Source: Struthidea cinerea (taxonomy: Eukaryota; Chordata; Aves; Passeriformes; Corcoracidae). From it: a DNA stretch of 64,000 nt. Each line of letters starts with the position of its first letter. Within the stretch, counting starts at the first letter, position 1. Below, piece by piece: positions 35,913-49,171 of the stretch. The stretch lies in the NCBI GenBank assembly GCA_013397865.1, contig VZTI01002070.1:879254-943253 (forward strand), in the 5' to 3' direction. A program made the translations under genes and the position numbers. Below the pieces are notes generated by a model that was not told the DNA's origin, did not search any database, and worked only from the letters and a program-made list of their open reading frames with translations.

Positions 35913-38551
35913 TTCACACTTCAAAAAAGGAAAACGAGACCAATCTATTATTGAATATTAAACCAATTCAAATTTTCTAAACTAATGATAGTAACTGTAT
36001 AATTTTATATTCAAATCTCTTGTCAATAGTACTCACCAAGAAATAAGGCACCTTGCTAACTTTGCACCAATTGCCATGCAAAATCTCACATTTTATTGAG
36101 AACTTAGGCCAGAGTCAAGAAAAATGCACTACTTGGAAGAAGAATACATTTTGACTTTTCCAAAGACTCATGATGAAATTATTTTGTCCATCCTACTTTG
36201 CCTAGCACAACTCAGTAAGACTGAGACCTTTAGTGTGTTTTAAGTGCCACATATTCTAAATTTGTGCAGCATATACAAACTACATGTCAAATTAAATTAT
36301 TAAGGGTTCCTCAAAGCTCCTCTTATAGTAAATGCAAATTGAAAGAGGGGAAAATCTGCTTGACTAGACAACCAGAAATGAAGTATAAATACCTATGCTT
36401 TTATGCAGACAGACAATTTAAAAGAAATCTTTTTTTTTGCCCTAGAAAAAAAACAATTTAAATATTCTTTGCATTGTGATTCTATGCAAGATTTTTTTTT
36501 TTTCCCTGGGGTGGGTGTTGAGTTTATTTTGTCATCTGGTAAGTCAATCTCAAATGTTGAAAGTTTTGGGCTTGGGAATACCAGGCAGCATTCAGCCAAA
36601 ACCAATATGCACAGACCAGAGATAGTTAAAAAACAGCTCACTCTCTCACAGATATGTCTAAGAGGCAATTGGTAGTGCACCTATTTTAACACTCATGATA
36701 TCACAACGTTGCCGTATGCAGACATAATAATTCAGACACAATGCCCTATGGCAAGGTAAGTCCCCAAATTACTTAAAATATAGAACCATACTTCAAGAAT
36801 AATACGTATTTGTATCATTCATTCACTGGAAAATGAGCAGTTTTGTAGCTCTCTTTGTAAAGGGAGACTTCTAGTTGCCTATTTAGACAATTCGAGCATC
36901 AATCTTCCTAGCAGATGATAACCAACATTCAGCACTAACTGCAGCAGTCTAAATTAGAAAAGAGACATTACATTTCCTAGATTATTTTATCTGCTCATCC
37001 ATATACACCAGTTATAACCCACACATACTTTCAGGAGCAAATCAAGTGATAGACAAATTTGTAAAAAGAGTTCTAGTTCTAAAATATTTTGCAAAATCTA
37101 TTCACACCAATCCTTAGAGGAAAAGAATCCCCATGATGCAATAACATAGGTATTATTACAGTTCCCTAACTGGGACACGTAGCTCATATTTCTTATACTG
37201 TCTGCCAAGTGAGCAGCTGACACAATCACAAAGTGCATCTTAAACAGTAAGTGGCATTTGAGACTTTCAATGACTCTTCATTAACTTAGTGAAAGGAAAT
37301 GAGTAGAACAATATTTTCTACTTTAATCATCTGCACATAGCAACTATTATAGCAACCATGCTACTATTTACTTTTGCTGTAACAATGATGAAATATGTCA
37401 CAATAAAATGAAAATAAATTTAACTAAAATAAGACAGAGAAGAAGAGGAAATAACCCTTGAAATTACAGCTCAAAAGCAATACCTAAGAAGTCATTCTCT
37501 CAGTCAGGAGCTCTGAAGCTGGGCACACACCAATGACTGTATGTGCATCATACGTGCTGCTCTCTGCATTCTTTAGGCTTGTTTGACCTGATGAGGTTGC
37601 AGCAATATCTGTATTTGACCTAGAAGACAACTGTGCAGGTGCATCCAACACTTCTTTACTCCTGCAGAGTGTAACAGCCCTGGTTTTTTTTTTAAGTGTC
37701 CCTTTGTGGGAAATTATGCCTGAATCACAAAATAAACTGGACAGACTGGCAGCAGGTATTTGCCAAGGGGCAAATTAATCTGAATAAAGAGTTAATAAGA
37801 TTCAATATTGCCCCTCTATTAAGCCTGTACCACAAGCCTTGGGACTTTCACTTGAGTATCAGGTATGTCCTCATAGTTGCAGTACAAGTAGTTGCAGTCA
37901 AGCGAGCATTAAACGAATCAGGAAAAGAGTACTCTTAGCTAGCCAGCACTACTTGGCCACAGCAGCAAATGCTGATCATGGTCTAAACAGGATGCTCCCA
38001 GAGCAGGCTTCCCAGGCAGTACCTGACCCTGCGTGGGCATCCGCCCCAGGGCTTGCAGCCCAGCTGGTCTGTGATCCACCCTGAACACTACAGCAGAGGC
38101 GTGAAGCTGCAGACACCGAAGAGGTCAGGCCAGGCCTGCCATCAGAGCAGGAGTTATGGCTTGGAAGAGGTGTGCCCAGCAAGGGTTTATAACCCGAAAT
38201 TCAACTATGGAAACACACCCCAGAAATGGACAGGTTGGGATTAATTGCTGAAGACAAGATACTCTGCAGACTGAAGACTCATTCCCTGGCTGAACGTTTT
38301 TTATTTGCTCTGACTGCTCTGGTGGATAAATATCACCGTGCTCAGGGATCATCTACACCCGTTTTTCACAACTTTTACTTCTCCCAGACAGCAAATCTCT
38401 TCTTTCAGTGATATATGAGGATGGAAAACATCAACAATAAAAGATCATAACTACAATGTCTCAGTCCTGACAAGATTATGTATTTTCAGCAATTCACACC
38501 ATTCCCAAGGGAGCCCAAAACAGGTCATACCATCGTATCTGCTTTCCTTCT
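35913..38551. other. Unique DNA between two CR1 copies
   Basis: No gene recognised. The part from 37980 to 38130 is locally GC-richer and has overlapping ORFs on both strands without motifs. A 15-base direct repeat (GTTGCAGT-containing) occurs near 37877-37900. A worn LTR in the 37.7-38.4 kb stretch was considered, but no paired ends were found. Confidence 0.45.
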
Positions 38552-39906
38552 AGAATCATAGAATAGTTTGGGTTGGAACGGACCTTTAAAGATCATGTGA
38601 CATCTTCAGCTAGATCAGGTTATTCGGAGTCTCATCCAACCTGACCTTGAGTGTTTCCAGAATGGGGCATCTATCACCCCTCTGGGCAACCTGTTTCAGT
38701 GTTTTACCCCCCTTTATTGTAAGAAATTTCATTCTTTGAACTAGTCTAAATCTACCCCCTTTTGGTTTAAAACCATTACCACTTGTCCTATCCCAACAAG
38801 CCCTGCTAAAAAGTTTGTTCCCATCTTTTTTATAAGCCCCCTTTGAGTACTAAAAGGCTACAATAAACCCCAACTCTCTCAGCCTGTCTTCATAAGAGAG
38901 GTGCTCCAGCCCTCTAAGCACCTTCATGGCCCTCCTCTGGCCCTGCTCCAACAGGTCTTTCCTGTGCTGAAGACCCCTGAGCTAGACACAGTACTCCAAG
39001 TGGAGACTAATGAGAGTGGAGTAGAAGAGCAGAATCCTCCCTCACCCTGCTGGCCATGCTACTTTTCATGCAGCCCAAGATCCAATTGGCTTTCTAGGCT
39101 GCAAATGGACATTGCCAGCTCATGTCCCACCTCTCATTCACCAGCACCCCCAAGTCCTTCTTGGCAGGGCTGCTCTTGATCTGTTCATCCCCCAGTCTGT
39201 GTTGATATGGGGGGTTGCCCTGACTCAGGTGCAGCACCTAGTACTTTGTCTTGTTAAACTGCATGAGATTTCCATGGGCCCACTTCTCAAGTTTGTCCAG
39301 GTCCCTCTGGATGGCATCCCATCCTTCAGGTGTGCCAACTGCAGCACACAGCTTGGTGTCATCTGTAGACTTGCTGAGGGTGCACTTGATCTACTGTTTT
39401 TGTCATTGATAAAGACCTTAAATAGCACTGGTCCGAATATGGATCCCTGAGGGACACCACTTGTCACTGATGCCCATCTGGACTCTGAGCTGTTGACCAC
39501 TGCTCTCTGGATGTGACCATCCAACCAATTCCTCATCCAACAAACACTCCACTCCTCAAATCCATATCTCTCCAATATAGAGAGATGGATGTTGTGGGGA
39601 ACTGCGTTGAAGGCCTTACAGATTCCAGACAGATGACATCCATGGCTTTTGCCTTGTCCTCCACCATACAAGGCCACTAAGTTGTTCAGGCAGGACTTGC
39701 CCTTGGTGAAGCTGTGCTGGCTGTCTTGAATCATGTCCCTGTTCTCCATTTGGCTTAGCATATCCTCTTAGGAGGATTTGTCCCATGATCTTCCCAGGCA
39801 CGGAGGTGAGTCTGACTTAGTTCCTGGTACTTCCCAGGGTCTTCCTTTCTACCTTTTTTAAAAATGCACACAGTGCTTCCCTTTGTCCAGTCACCAGTGA
39901 CTTTAC
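38552..39906 (-). mobile_element. CR1: CR1 LINE, 5'-truncated, with RT region
   Basis: This is the longest recognisable repeat copy in the window. Its 3' tail is the CR1 octamer repeat seen in reverse as AGAATCATAGAAT (38552-38564). The full 3' UTR and part of ORF2 follow, up to about 39906, where homology ends inside the reverse-transcriptase region (CCAGTCACCAGTGACTTTAC). Compared with the consensus as I remember it, about 35 bp are missing near 38863 (AATAAACCCCAACTC). The RT frame is broken at three or more places (about 39390, 39758 and 39810). The copy is therefore dead. The 5' truncation is typical of the family. Confidence 0.95.
39225..39761 (-). pseudogene. CR1 reverse-transcriptase fragment (dead)
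   Basis: A 178-codon open frame inside the CR1 copy. In CR1, ORF2 encodes an endonuclease and a reverse transcriptase used for target-primed retrotransposition. Seen here are HSFTKGKSCLNNLVAL (residues 15-30), the motif A region as CKAFNAVPHN (residues 48-57), and the motif B signature SGVPQGSIFGPVLF (about residues 97-110) followed by FIND. In motif A the residues that are normally aspartates are G and N, so catalysis would be lost. The FADD box that should follow is out of frame because of a one-base loss near 39390. The N-terminal continuation (KKGRKEDPGKY, 39755-39961 frame; PGKIMGQILL, 39616-39801 frame) lies in two other frames. Confidence 0.9.
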
Positions 39907-42847
39907 CTAGAAGCAGCGAACAAGTCAGATGGCTGCCTTTGAAGTCCAAGTTTAGTTTCAAAGCTCCTCATCTCCTTTCCTCCGTGTAAATGTGTTATGC
40001 CTTCTCATTCTCTGTACTCTTTTCAACTCTGCTGGTTGCAGCTCCATTATCTCTGGAAGTTGCTTAAACACCTGCCTCCTGTGCCAGCCAAAACAACACC
40101 ATCTGTTGCACAGCCTGAAAGGTCTATGAACCACAGTATTTTCTGATTTGCCTAAATTATAATGAATCCTTTCTCCCCAAACACGCCAGGCCAAGCAGCC
40201 TTCCAGGGGCTCTCACAGGTACTTGTTTCGCTCCCCTAGTTCCCTTTGTTCCCACTTGGGCACGGGGGCCAGCCCCATGCCAGCTCACAGTGCTCATTGC
40301 TTGAGAGGTCAGAACAAAAGCTCCCTGAAAATGTCTTGCAAGCACTTGCCAAATCTACAGCCAAGGCTGCAGGTGGATTCTAACTGTGGTCCGTGGGTCA
40401 CTACTCTCCAATTTAAGTTTTCAGCAGATGTCAGGGGTAGGTTAGCGACAGGCCAGCTCTTGCTGTTAGCAGAGAGCACGTACAGGATGCAGGACCAAGG
40501 CTCACCTGCACTGCTCCTCATTCTCATTCAGCCCACGCTCTGCCCCCCCGGTCCCTTCTTTCCTTTCCAGTACCGCCCTTCTCGCCTGCAGTATCTCAGG
40601 CCTCTGTCCTCTTCTCACTTTAAGACTAACTGGCACTTGAGTAATCAATTCATCTATCAAGACGATAAAAAAGGAAATGGATGAGATGAGGGAGGTGATA
40701 CTTTCAAGCACTGTACTACAGACCATGAGGAAGATTATCCTGATCCTCTGTTTCAGGATTGTCCTTGTATTACCTTAAGATTTCTCCTTTGTCTTACTTT
40801 ATGATTTGTACTTAACTCACTTTCAGATTTGGGAAGTTTAAGTTCAGGTTACCAAGTAGTCTGAGAAAACATAGCGTTCTACAGAAAATAATTGGTTCAT
40901 ACAAACCACCTGGATATTAGACAGGAGTGAGAAGTCCAATCCATTCTCATTAGTGTGTCTCTGTGGATATTTTTATTTGCTGTCTTTTCTTCCTATTTAC
41001 CTCAAACTAGGAAGGACAACTGGAAGCCAACCAGACAAACAGTCAGCCTAATTACCTACACTTTGTTTCCTTAGTGGAACAGGGGTAAAGAAGTGGTCTA
41101 AGCAAAACTGGAAAAAACTCAAACAATTCTCAAAAAAAACTATAATTCTGAACATCCTAATCCTTGTTTGAATTTAGTGACTTATCAAATATATCAAGTA
41201 TTACATTTAATAGGGACAAAAATTAGCATTCTGGGATTCAGTTTGTCTGAACAGGCAACATTCAGGTTGGGAGAAAACAACGTAAGAATGAGACTTTTTA
41301 GAAATTAGCCATACTTTCAAGAAAACTGGAAGTCAGAGTCCTGAGATAAAAATCAATTGTCATAAACAATTCTTTCAATAAACAGACTTTTCTGCTTCAC
41401 CCCTGGCTACCATGTATTTCTTGCCTGAAAATGCAGGATTGTGAAACATTCCATCTTTGCCATGATGAAGGAAGCTCCCAGCTGCATGTAAGAGACAGTA
41501 ATCCTTAAACACCCACAGTTATTGTGTAGGTAATGCTGCTGTCATGTACCATCATTTCTACCTGCACTCTTCAGACTTTATACATTAAACACAAAAGGAG
41601 ACCACTGAAAGCTGCAGGACTCCTCACAAAGATCATGCAATTTTGTGTGCATCAGTACTCAGGGATGAGAAAGTCTGCGTGGAGACATTTGTTATTTACG
41701 GAGGTTGTTGACATGTTCAGCTGGCACAGTTCGGAGGTAATGGGGAAGTCTGTGCTTCAGCCTCAAACAAATTACTCTTCTATAACACTAAGGTCCCAGT
41801 TTTCTGTACATCTGGCCCAGATTCTCTACTGCTACCCACATAGGTGAAATTTAAACATGTTTCTCACTGCAGCTTCGTGTCTGCATCATCTGTGATTAGT
41901 AAACAGCAATCATTTTTAATGTTCTTCGGAAAATGTTTTGGCTGCATTTCAAGCGTTTTTATGTATTCTCATCATGATCTTTTTTCTGTAATTAAATTAA
42001 AGATAATTAGCATTTTCCTTGCAGTCTGTATCTGCACATCTTTTTGCCCATGTCCTAGACCATTAAATTACATTTAGTAAGCCTTCATCGTGTCCTGGAA
42101 AACAAGTGAATCACTGAAGGTCAAAGTCTTAGTTTCATTCAGTGCAAATAATAAACGATAGTGCATAAAATAATGCAATATTTACTCCAAAGTCTCAAAT
42201 GACATTTGACTGGAAATTGGTTTTATATACCTATTTACTTCCTTTAATATCTAAGATATAGTAAATGTTCTTTGTAAATACTGAAGGTGAGGTGAGTCAC
42301 TAGTTCAACAGAACAACCCACTGAGAATTTGATGATAATGCAACTAACCATGGTACTGCTATTTTTTTTTTTTAAGTGTTAAAAGATCAGAAGAGGAAAA
42401 TTTGGTGTCATCAAAAAAATCAATAGACACATCAGGAAAAACAAAAAAATGCAATTACAGGCTCCAAAATTTGCATATTTCAGTCTTAATATTTATCTAA
42501 TACATATTTAATATGTGTATTTTAATGTCATTTCAGCTTTAACAGATTGCAGCATTTCCAAAAGAACTATCATGAATTGTCTTTGTTGAAGCAAAACTAA
42601 TTCCTATATCAGTATTTAAATTCATAGACTTCACCCTCCTATTTACAAGTCTTGTAAACTAATTGTCAACATAATGGTCCATCTGCATTCTACAAAGCAC
42701 TAAAGCAAACACAGAAAAATTTCTTCTAGTAATTTTAAGAATAAATAGTTTATAAATGTGCTATATTTTAAAAAGATCAATTTCAGAGTGCTGCTGCTAA
42801 GATTATGGAAGGAAATAATTTGTATAAACATCACTGATAATTCACTA
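39907..42847. other. Unique DNA, no gene seen
   Basis: No transposon recognised after the CR1 boundary. ORFs of 78-153 codons at 39958-40684 lack known motifs. The part from 41880 to 42340 is AT-rich with many homeodomain cores and might be a conserved element. Confidence 0.45.
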
Positions 42848-42876
42848 CTGGAGGTCATCTAGTTGAACCTCCCTGC
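42848..42876 (-). mobile_element. Possible CR1 tail scrap
   Basis: CTGGAGGTCATCTAGTTGAA followed by CCTCCCTGCT resembles the first 30 bases of a reversed CR1 3' end. No further homology follows. It is too short for certainty. Confidence 0.45.
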
Positions 42877-45800
42877 TGATACCACATGACAAACTCAGCC
42901 ATTATAACACTCATAAAGAGGTAAAACTAAAGAGGTTGCCCTAAGGAATCCACATGGCATTCTGTGCTTAGTTAGTTGACCAAAGGTATTTTTTTCTACA
43001 GGCTTTTTGCTATGGAAACAAATAAACCAGTAGTACTAGCAGCAGTAGCAGCTTGCCATCTGCTGACACATTTTCATCTGACACCGTCCTTTGCACTACG
43101 TTTTATCATTGCATTTGCATAGGAACACCCAACCACCCTCCTCCTAGACCCTGTGTGACAGCTTCACAAATTTGCCTGTATGGAATGTATCAAGTAAGGC
43201 AGAAAGTACTCCTTCAGCAACACCTTGGTGCACAGGCAGGCAATCACATCCATTTGGGATTCTACCACTTATTTTCCCGGCTGGAGTAAGCGAAAGATCA
43301 TTGAAGCTGGAGAGCCATCACTTGAGGTGAAGTGCCTTACTGTAAGATCAGAATGCTCTTGAGCTACAGCCAAAGTGAAGTATTGAGAAGAAGGGAGGAG
43401 GGAGACTCTGATGTTTGGAGCAGTGGAATGTATTCAGAATAATACAAAGCTGTAATTTTTAGTAGCAGATTTTAAAAAATGAGATCCAGATTTGCTGGGA
43501 TGGCTCACATACACATGCCTTTCAATGAAGGAAAACCAGAGTGACATTTTCATAGCAGAAAAAAGAATCAAATTGGGTGTACACAGGAAAGAGGCAAGAA
43601 ATTAAAGACACACTCTGTGGCTTGGATGAAAAGATAGTTGCAGAAGTCTGATCTAAGTGGTTTATACCTGGCTCTTTTTGGGCTGATGAGCTCTGCACAG
43701 CTCTGCTGATGTCTCATGAGGAAAGAGTTCAGTCCTGCCTCGGCACATAAACTGGTGAAATACTGATTTGTTTCTACTATGGCATGGATACAACCTCTGA
43801 GACTGAAAAAATCCCCTTAGGAACATGTTATAGTGGGATCTTAACATGATAACTGAATAACTGTTCAGCTGAGGGAATTTTAACAAGGCTGTAATAAAGC
43901 TCTTACTATTGTTCAGTCTGATCTATTAGAGAATCTTTTCTCCATCTAGCTTCATTTAAGCTTTTTTCCTCCCTGCTCCTCCACCCCTCTCCTCAAGTAA
44001 ATCCAATCAACTAAGCAGCCATTTAGTTAAAATCCTCTGAGGGTCAAAGTCCTCCAATTCCTTCAGGACTCTTACAGTCCTATCATCATTTCTTCAACTG
44101 TTTTTCTAGATCATTGATTTTTTTTTTCCCTTAGGGCTTTTTGAAACTGCTCCTCTGGTACCATTTGTGCAACAGCCTGTTGTGCAGCGAGCATCGCCCA
44201 GGTCTGACACACACAGTTCCACACCAGACTGCGCCTCTGACAGGCCATTAGAGCCAGCCTCCACTGTGTAGAGAAGGGCATCAATTTTGATTGTTTTATT
44301 TAATTTTTTTTTCACCTTTGACACTGAGATTAATGCTGTAATTCTCTGAAGTCTGTTGGATAGCCTGGAGAATGTGTATGGGCCTAGCTGCTATCTTACA
44401 GCTGACAGTTGACTCTCACAGCAATCCAGTGTAAAACTGGAGGGCCCACTTAGCAGGAATTCACACAGCTGTTTCTGGCACTTCAGTATATCCTGGATCT
44501 GCACAAATATCTGACATAAAATATGGGCTGAGGAGAAATTCTCTCAATTGCTATCGCATTTTGCTCAACCAAAAACTCCAAAGAGAAGGCATACACTGTT
44601 GGAAACCAACATCCGACCCAGCTAGGACTTGCAATAGCTAAGGAGAGAGAAGGAAAAAGCAAAACCACATGGCTCCTGGAGGCTGTCATGAAAACAAATG
44701 CCTACAACAGGAAATGATGACTGCAGACAGCAGGATATCACAAGAAGTTGGTGGCATTGCAGGAGTTTGTCAACCAAGATAGGCCCTTTTTTTACAGAAT
44801 TAGGTGGTGGTATCTTTCCCATCTCCCAGGAGAGCAGAATGCTGTTTTGTTCAAGGAAGCCTCAGGTGAGAACCTCACCAGGTGAAACTACTAAGTTTGA
44901 GGCACAAGCAGAACTGCCACAGTAGGACTGCTCACACTCTGCTTTTACTTCAGGGTAGCCCTGTCAGTCACCACAAACAGTGCAGGACTCCTCAGTAACT
45001 GATTATGTGTTGCCATTTAGTTAGAACTGATGGATTGATTGTAATTGTTCTCTTGTGTTTTCCAGTGGTATTACTGTTGTGTTTGGCTGGGAGATAAAAA
45101 TGGGAGAAAGAGCTGTTAATAGGTCCTGGCATGAGCTAATTGGAACAATGTGTTACACAAAACTGCTTATTACACTGCACTGCTCTGCCTGTTTTTCTGG
45201 TGGGGCACAAAGTACCTCTGCCAAGAGCCTTGGATCCAAGTAATTACCCCCTAGCATGAGAACAAGAGTAGCCACAGCAGAATTTGATAGGCTTTAGCAC
45301 ATTTGTAACTCCAAATAACACTCCCCTCCTTTAGCTACACTTCTAGAGCAGCACTGAATGATGAGCTACAAGGTTGAACTTTTGTCCTCTCTCAGAAAGA
45401 GTGCAGTAGATTAAAACCCAGGCACGTTAATACAAACAGTGTTTTGCCACCATAGTTTAATTTTCCAGTCTTGCTGGCATTGCAACGGTCAGCAATTGGT
45501 AAAGTCTGAAGGGCAACCTTTAAAAAACAAAGTGCTTTAATGCCATACTTAAGTTGGGATGAAAATAAAATTGATGAATTTTCACAAACTCATATGAGAA
45601 AAAGAGTAGATGGAAATGCTGTTTTAGAAGAGGGGATACTATCATTCTGGCTGCGTGGCCATGTACTCAGAAGCATTAGGTTGCTGGAATTTACTGCCCA
45701 TTACTTCTTTCCTGTTTTGAGTATACTGCATTTAAATGCAACAATGAGCTAACATCTGTATATTCCACAAAGAAGAAGGCTGATAAATATTAATGAAATT

Positions 45801-48488
45801 TGCTCCTCATGTATCTTATGAATTTTTATGTATTCTTTCATCTAGGGGCATCATCGTACAACTTTCACATAAATGACTGCAGAGATCCCATTTCAACCTT
45901 GAATTTCCACTTTGCACACAGGCCCCTGCAGAGGGAAAGCAAACAGAGCACTCACTTGGCTGACAACTCTGACTACTAAAGAGCCTCTAACCCTTCACAG
46001 AAGTAGCCTTTTCTTGTCTGTTTAAGGAACAGTAGTAAGACAAATTCTCTCCTTAAACAGATTAATTTTAACTCAGCAGCACCGGAATGAGTCCTTACTA
46101 GATTGCCTTCAGCTAGGCATGCTGCCCCCTGCACCTCCCCATGCAGCCAGGCACCATAAACACCATGCAATAGATCAGCAGTATTAAGCCACATTTCATG
46201 GAGTGTAAGAGGAAAGGAAGTAGAAAATCTCTACTGGTAAGTAAGGCCATCCTTGAATACACCAATATTTCTCAAGTGCAAAATGCTTACTCTTTTCTGT
46301 ATTTTTCCCCATTCCAAATTCATTGAGTTCTGCGCTCATGAGCCTTTTTACAAGAAAATAGCAAAAACCTCTTTAGATAAATGCAACCCACTTCAGAATA
46401 CTGTGGCCATCTGATCCCTGCAGAGAGAAGCTTAAACAAAAATCTGAAGTTAACTCTGACCAGATGCAATATGTAGCTTGTGGGTTTTGCTCTAGGATAC
46501 AAGGTTCACTCCCCACAGAACAACAACTTAATTACCAAAGAAAGTATGTGGGGTTTTTTTAAGCTTCTAAGTTCTTAAAATAAACAAACAAAAGAAGAAA
46601 ATATGTACTCTGTAAAATATAGTAACTATCGTGTGATAATTTCTGCAGTGCCTTCTGAAGTTACAAACCAATCTTAGCATTTCATGCATTAAAATACGGA
46701 ATTTTAAAATTGCTGTATACAAACTTATATGCAACCATCAAGATTTATTCCACTGGGTATTGATTGCTGCTTCCAATCTTTCCTTGACATTAGTAATCAT
46801 GGCAGTTAAATTCTTTAACCCTAGAGATCAGAACTGGGTTTGGGGGGGACACTAAGCATAAAATGTCCTCATCACACACCATCTTACCCTTCACCTTCAG
46901 TGAGTCCTTGGTGTTTGGTCCTTTCATTACCAGGTGAAGCACATGATGCACATGAGGGAATAATATTTCTCTATTCTTTACTAATTCAGTTAAAGTTCCA
47001 TTGTATTACATGATTGTTTTGCAATTAACAAAATCATTGTTTATCCAAATTCAAGCTAAGACCCTGAGCAAAATTTCAGCCATGCTGGCCTGCACCAAAG
47101 TAGCTCAAGCACTCAGTTGAGAAAAGAGCACGCCCCCTGAAAAATCGACTAATGCCTACAGGAAAAGGCCACTATGAAAGTAATAACTCAGCTTCAGACA
47201 TCAGGAGCAGACCTGCGGGTCATGAAAGAATCGGAGCAGACAACTAGGAATCTCTGTAAAGGCATCTGCACACATATGAATAAGATTACAAGGGGGATCT
47301 TCCTTGCACATCTTTAAAATATATGCACTCATACAGAACTTGCCAGCTCAAAATTATGTTATTGTGTCATGGTGTTTTCAAAGGCACCAAAAGCCTGAAG
47401 AAAGTGTAGTGGAAGTCAAACAATTTTTTTAAAAAAATCCCATGCCAACAGCTATAGAACAGAAAGGTTTGTTACACAGTCATGGCCTTACAGCTGGTTA
47501 AATAACTTCTAGCCAGGTTCAACATGTAGGCTGTTGGATGATTTTTATTTTGATATAGATATCTTCTGTCTCTTCTAAAAATGCGATTTGATGCAATTTT
47601 TTAAAATTTCACTGATCTCCACCCCTGAAAAATATTCCTTCTTTTAATGGAGATATATGAGAAAAAAGACCAGTTGTCATACTGCAGTGTTCAACCCACC
47701 ACCACAAAAAATTTATTGAAAATTACAAGCTCATAGATAAAACCTATTGAAGACCTTTTAGCAAATTCTAAGATACTTTGATCTTTAATTCTTCCAAACT
47801 GAAGATGCTATCACAGTCTTTGTGCAGATATCATAGTAATAAAAAAAACTACATGAATTTTCATTATCATAAAGGCTGAAGTCTGCCATATTGAGGGCAT
47901 GACCTTTTTTACAAAACGTTGGCTGTACAGCTGTCATTGTCACCTATTCCAAGAAAAAAAAAGGCAAAAAAATAAAGCATTGATATGTGTCTGCATGACT
48001 CCTCGTAATGGGTGGATGGTATGTTGGGAAATCAAAAATGCCTAAGAAGTCTCTGATACTTCCATGCACGAGATGCTGGCACACCCAGGACCACTCTCAC
48101 CTGCAGCAGAAACAGGGTATTTCTTCTCCCATTAGCTTGCTCTCTAGGGTAACTGAGAACAGAGATGTTACTGTCAGACAGCCATTGTCTTCTTCCTACT
48201 ATCACTGATGTGTGCCACTGAACTGAACCTCTAAATATTCCTCAGTTGCCATGGAAGCTGTGGGAAGAGCAGTATTACCCCAATACACTTAAGGGAACTG
48301 ATAACCAAAGGTCCTAATAGTGGGCTTCCTATCTGCTTGGAATAATTGAGCAAGTCAGATTGAGAGAAAATACCAAACTGCTCAAACATTCTTATCGGCT
48401 GACATTTCCCAATACAGATGCTCTAGTAAAACTGCATCCAAATTTTCACTTAAAAATAATTTGCTTGAAGGGCACTAAAATGTTTCCA
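42877..48488. other. Unique AT-rich DNA, no gene seen
   Basis: No gene or transposon recognised over 5.6 kb. ORFs of up to 78 codons have no motif. A seven-G run occurs near 46843-46849. T-rich tracts near 44118-44130 and 44300 are simple sequence. Confidence 0.5.

Positions 48489-49171
<683 letters not shown>

Noticed and set aside
37700..38450. Possible LTR or ERV remnant
   Set aside because: No paired terminal repeats, primer-binding site or polypurine tract could be found.
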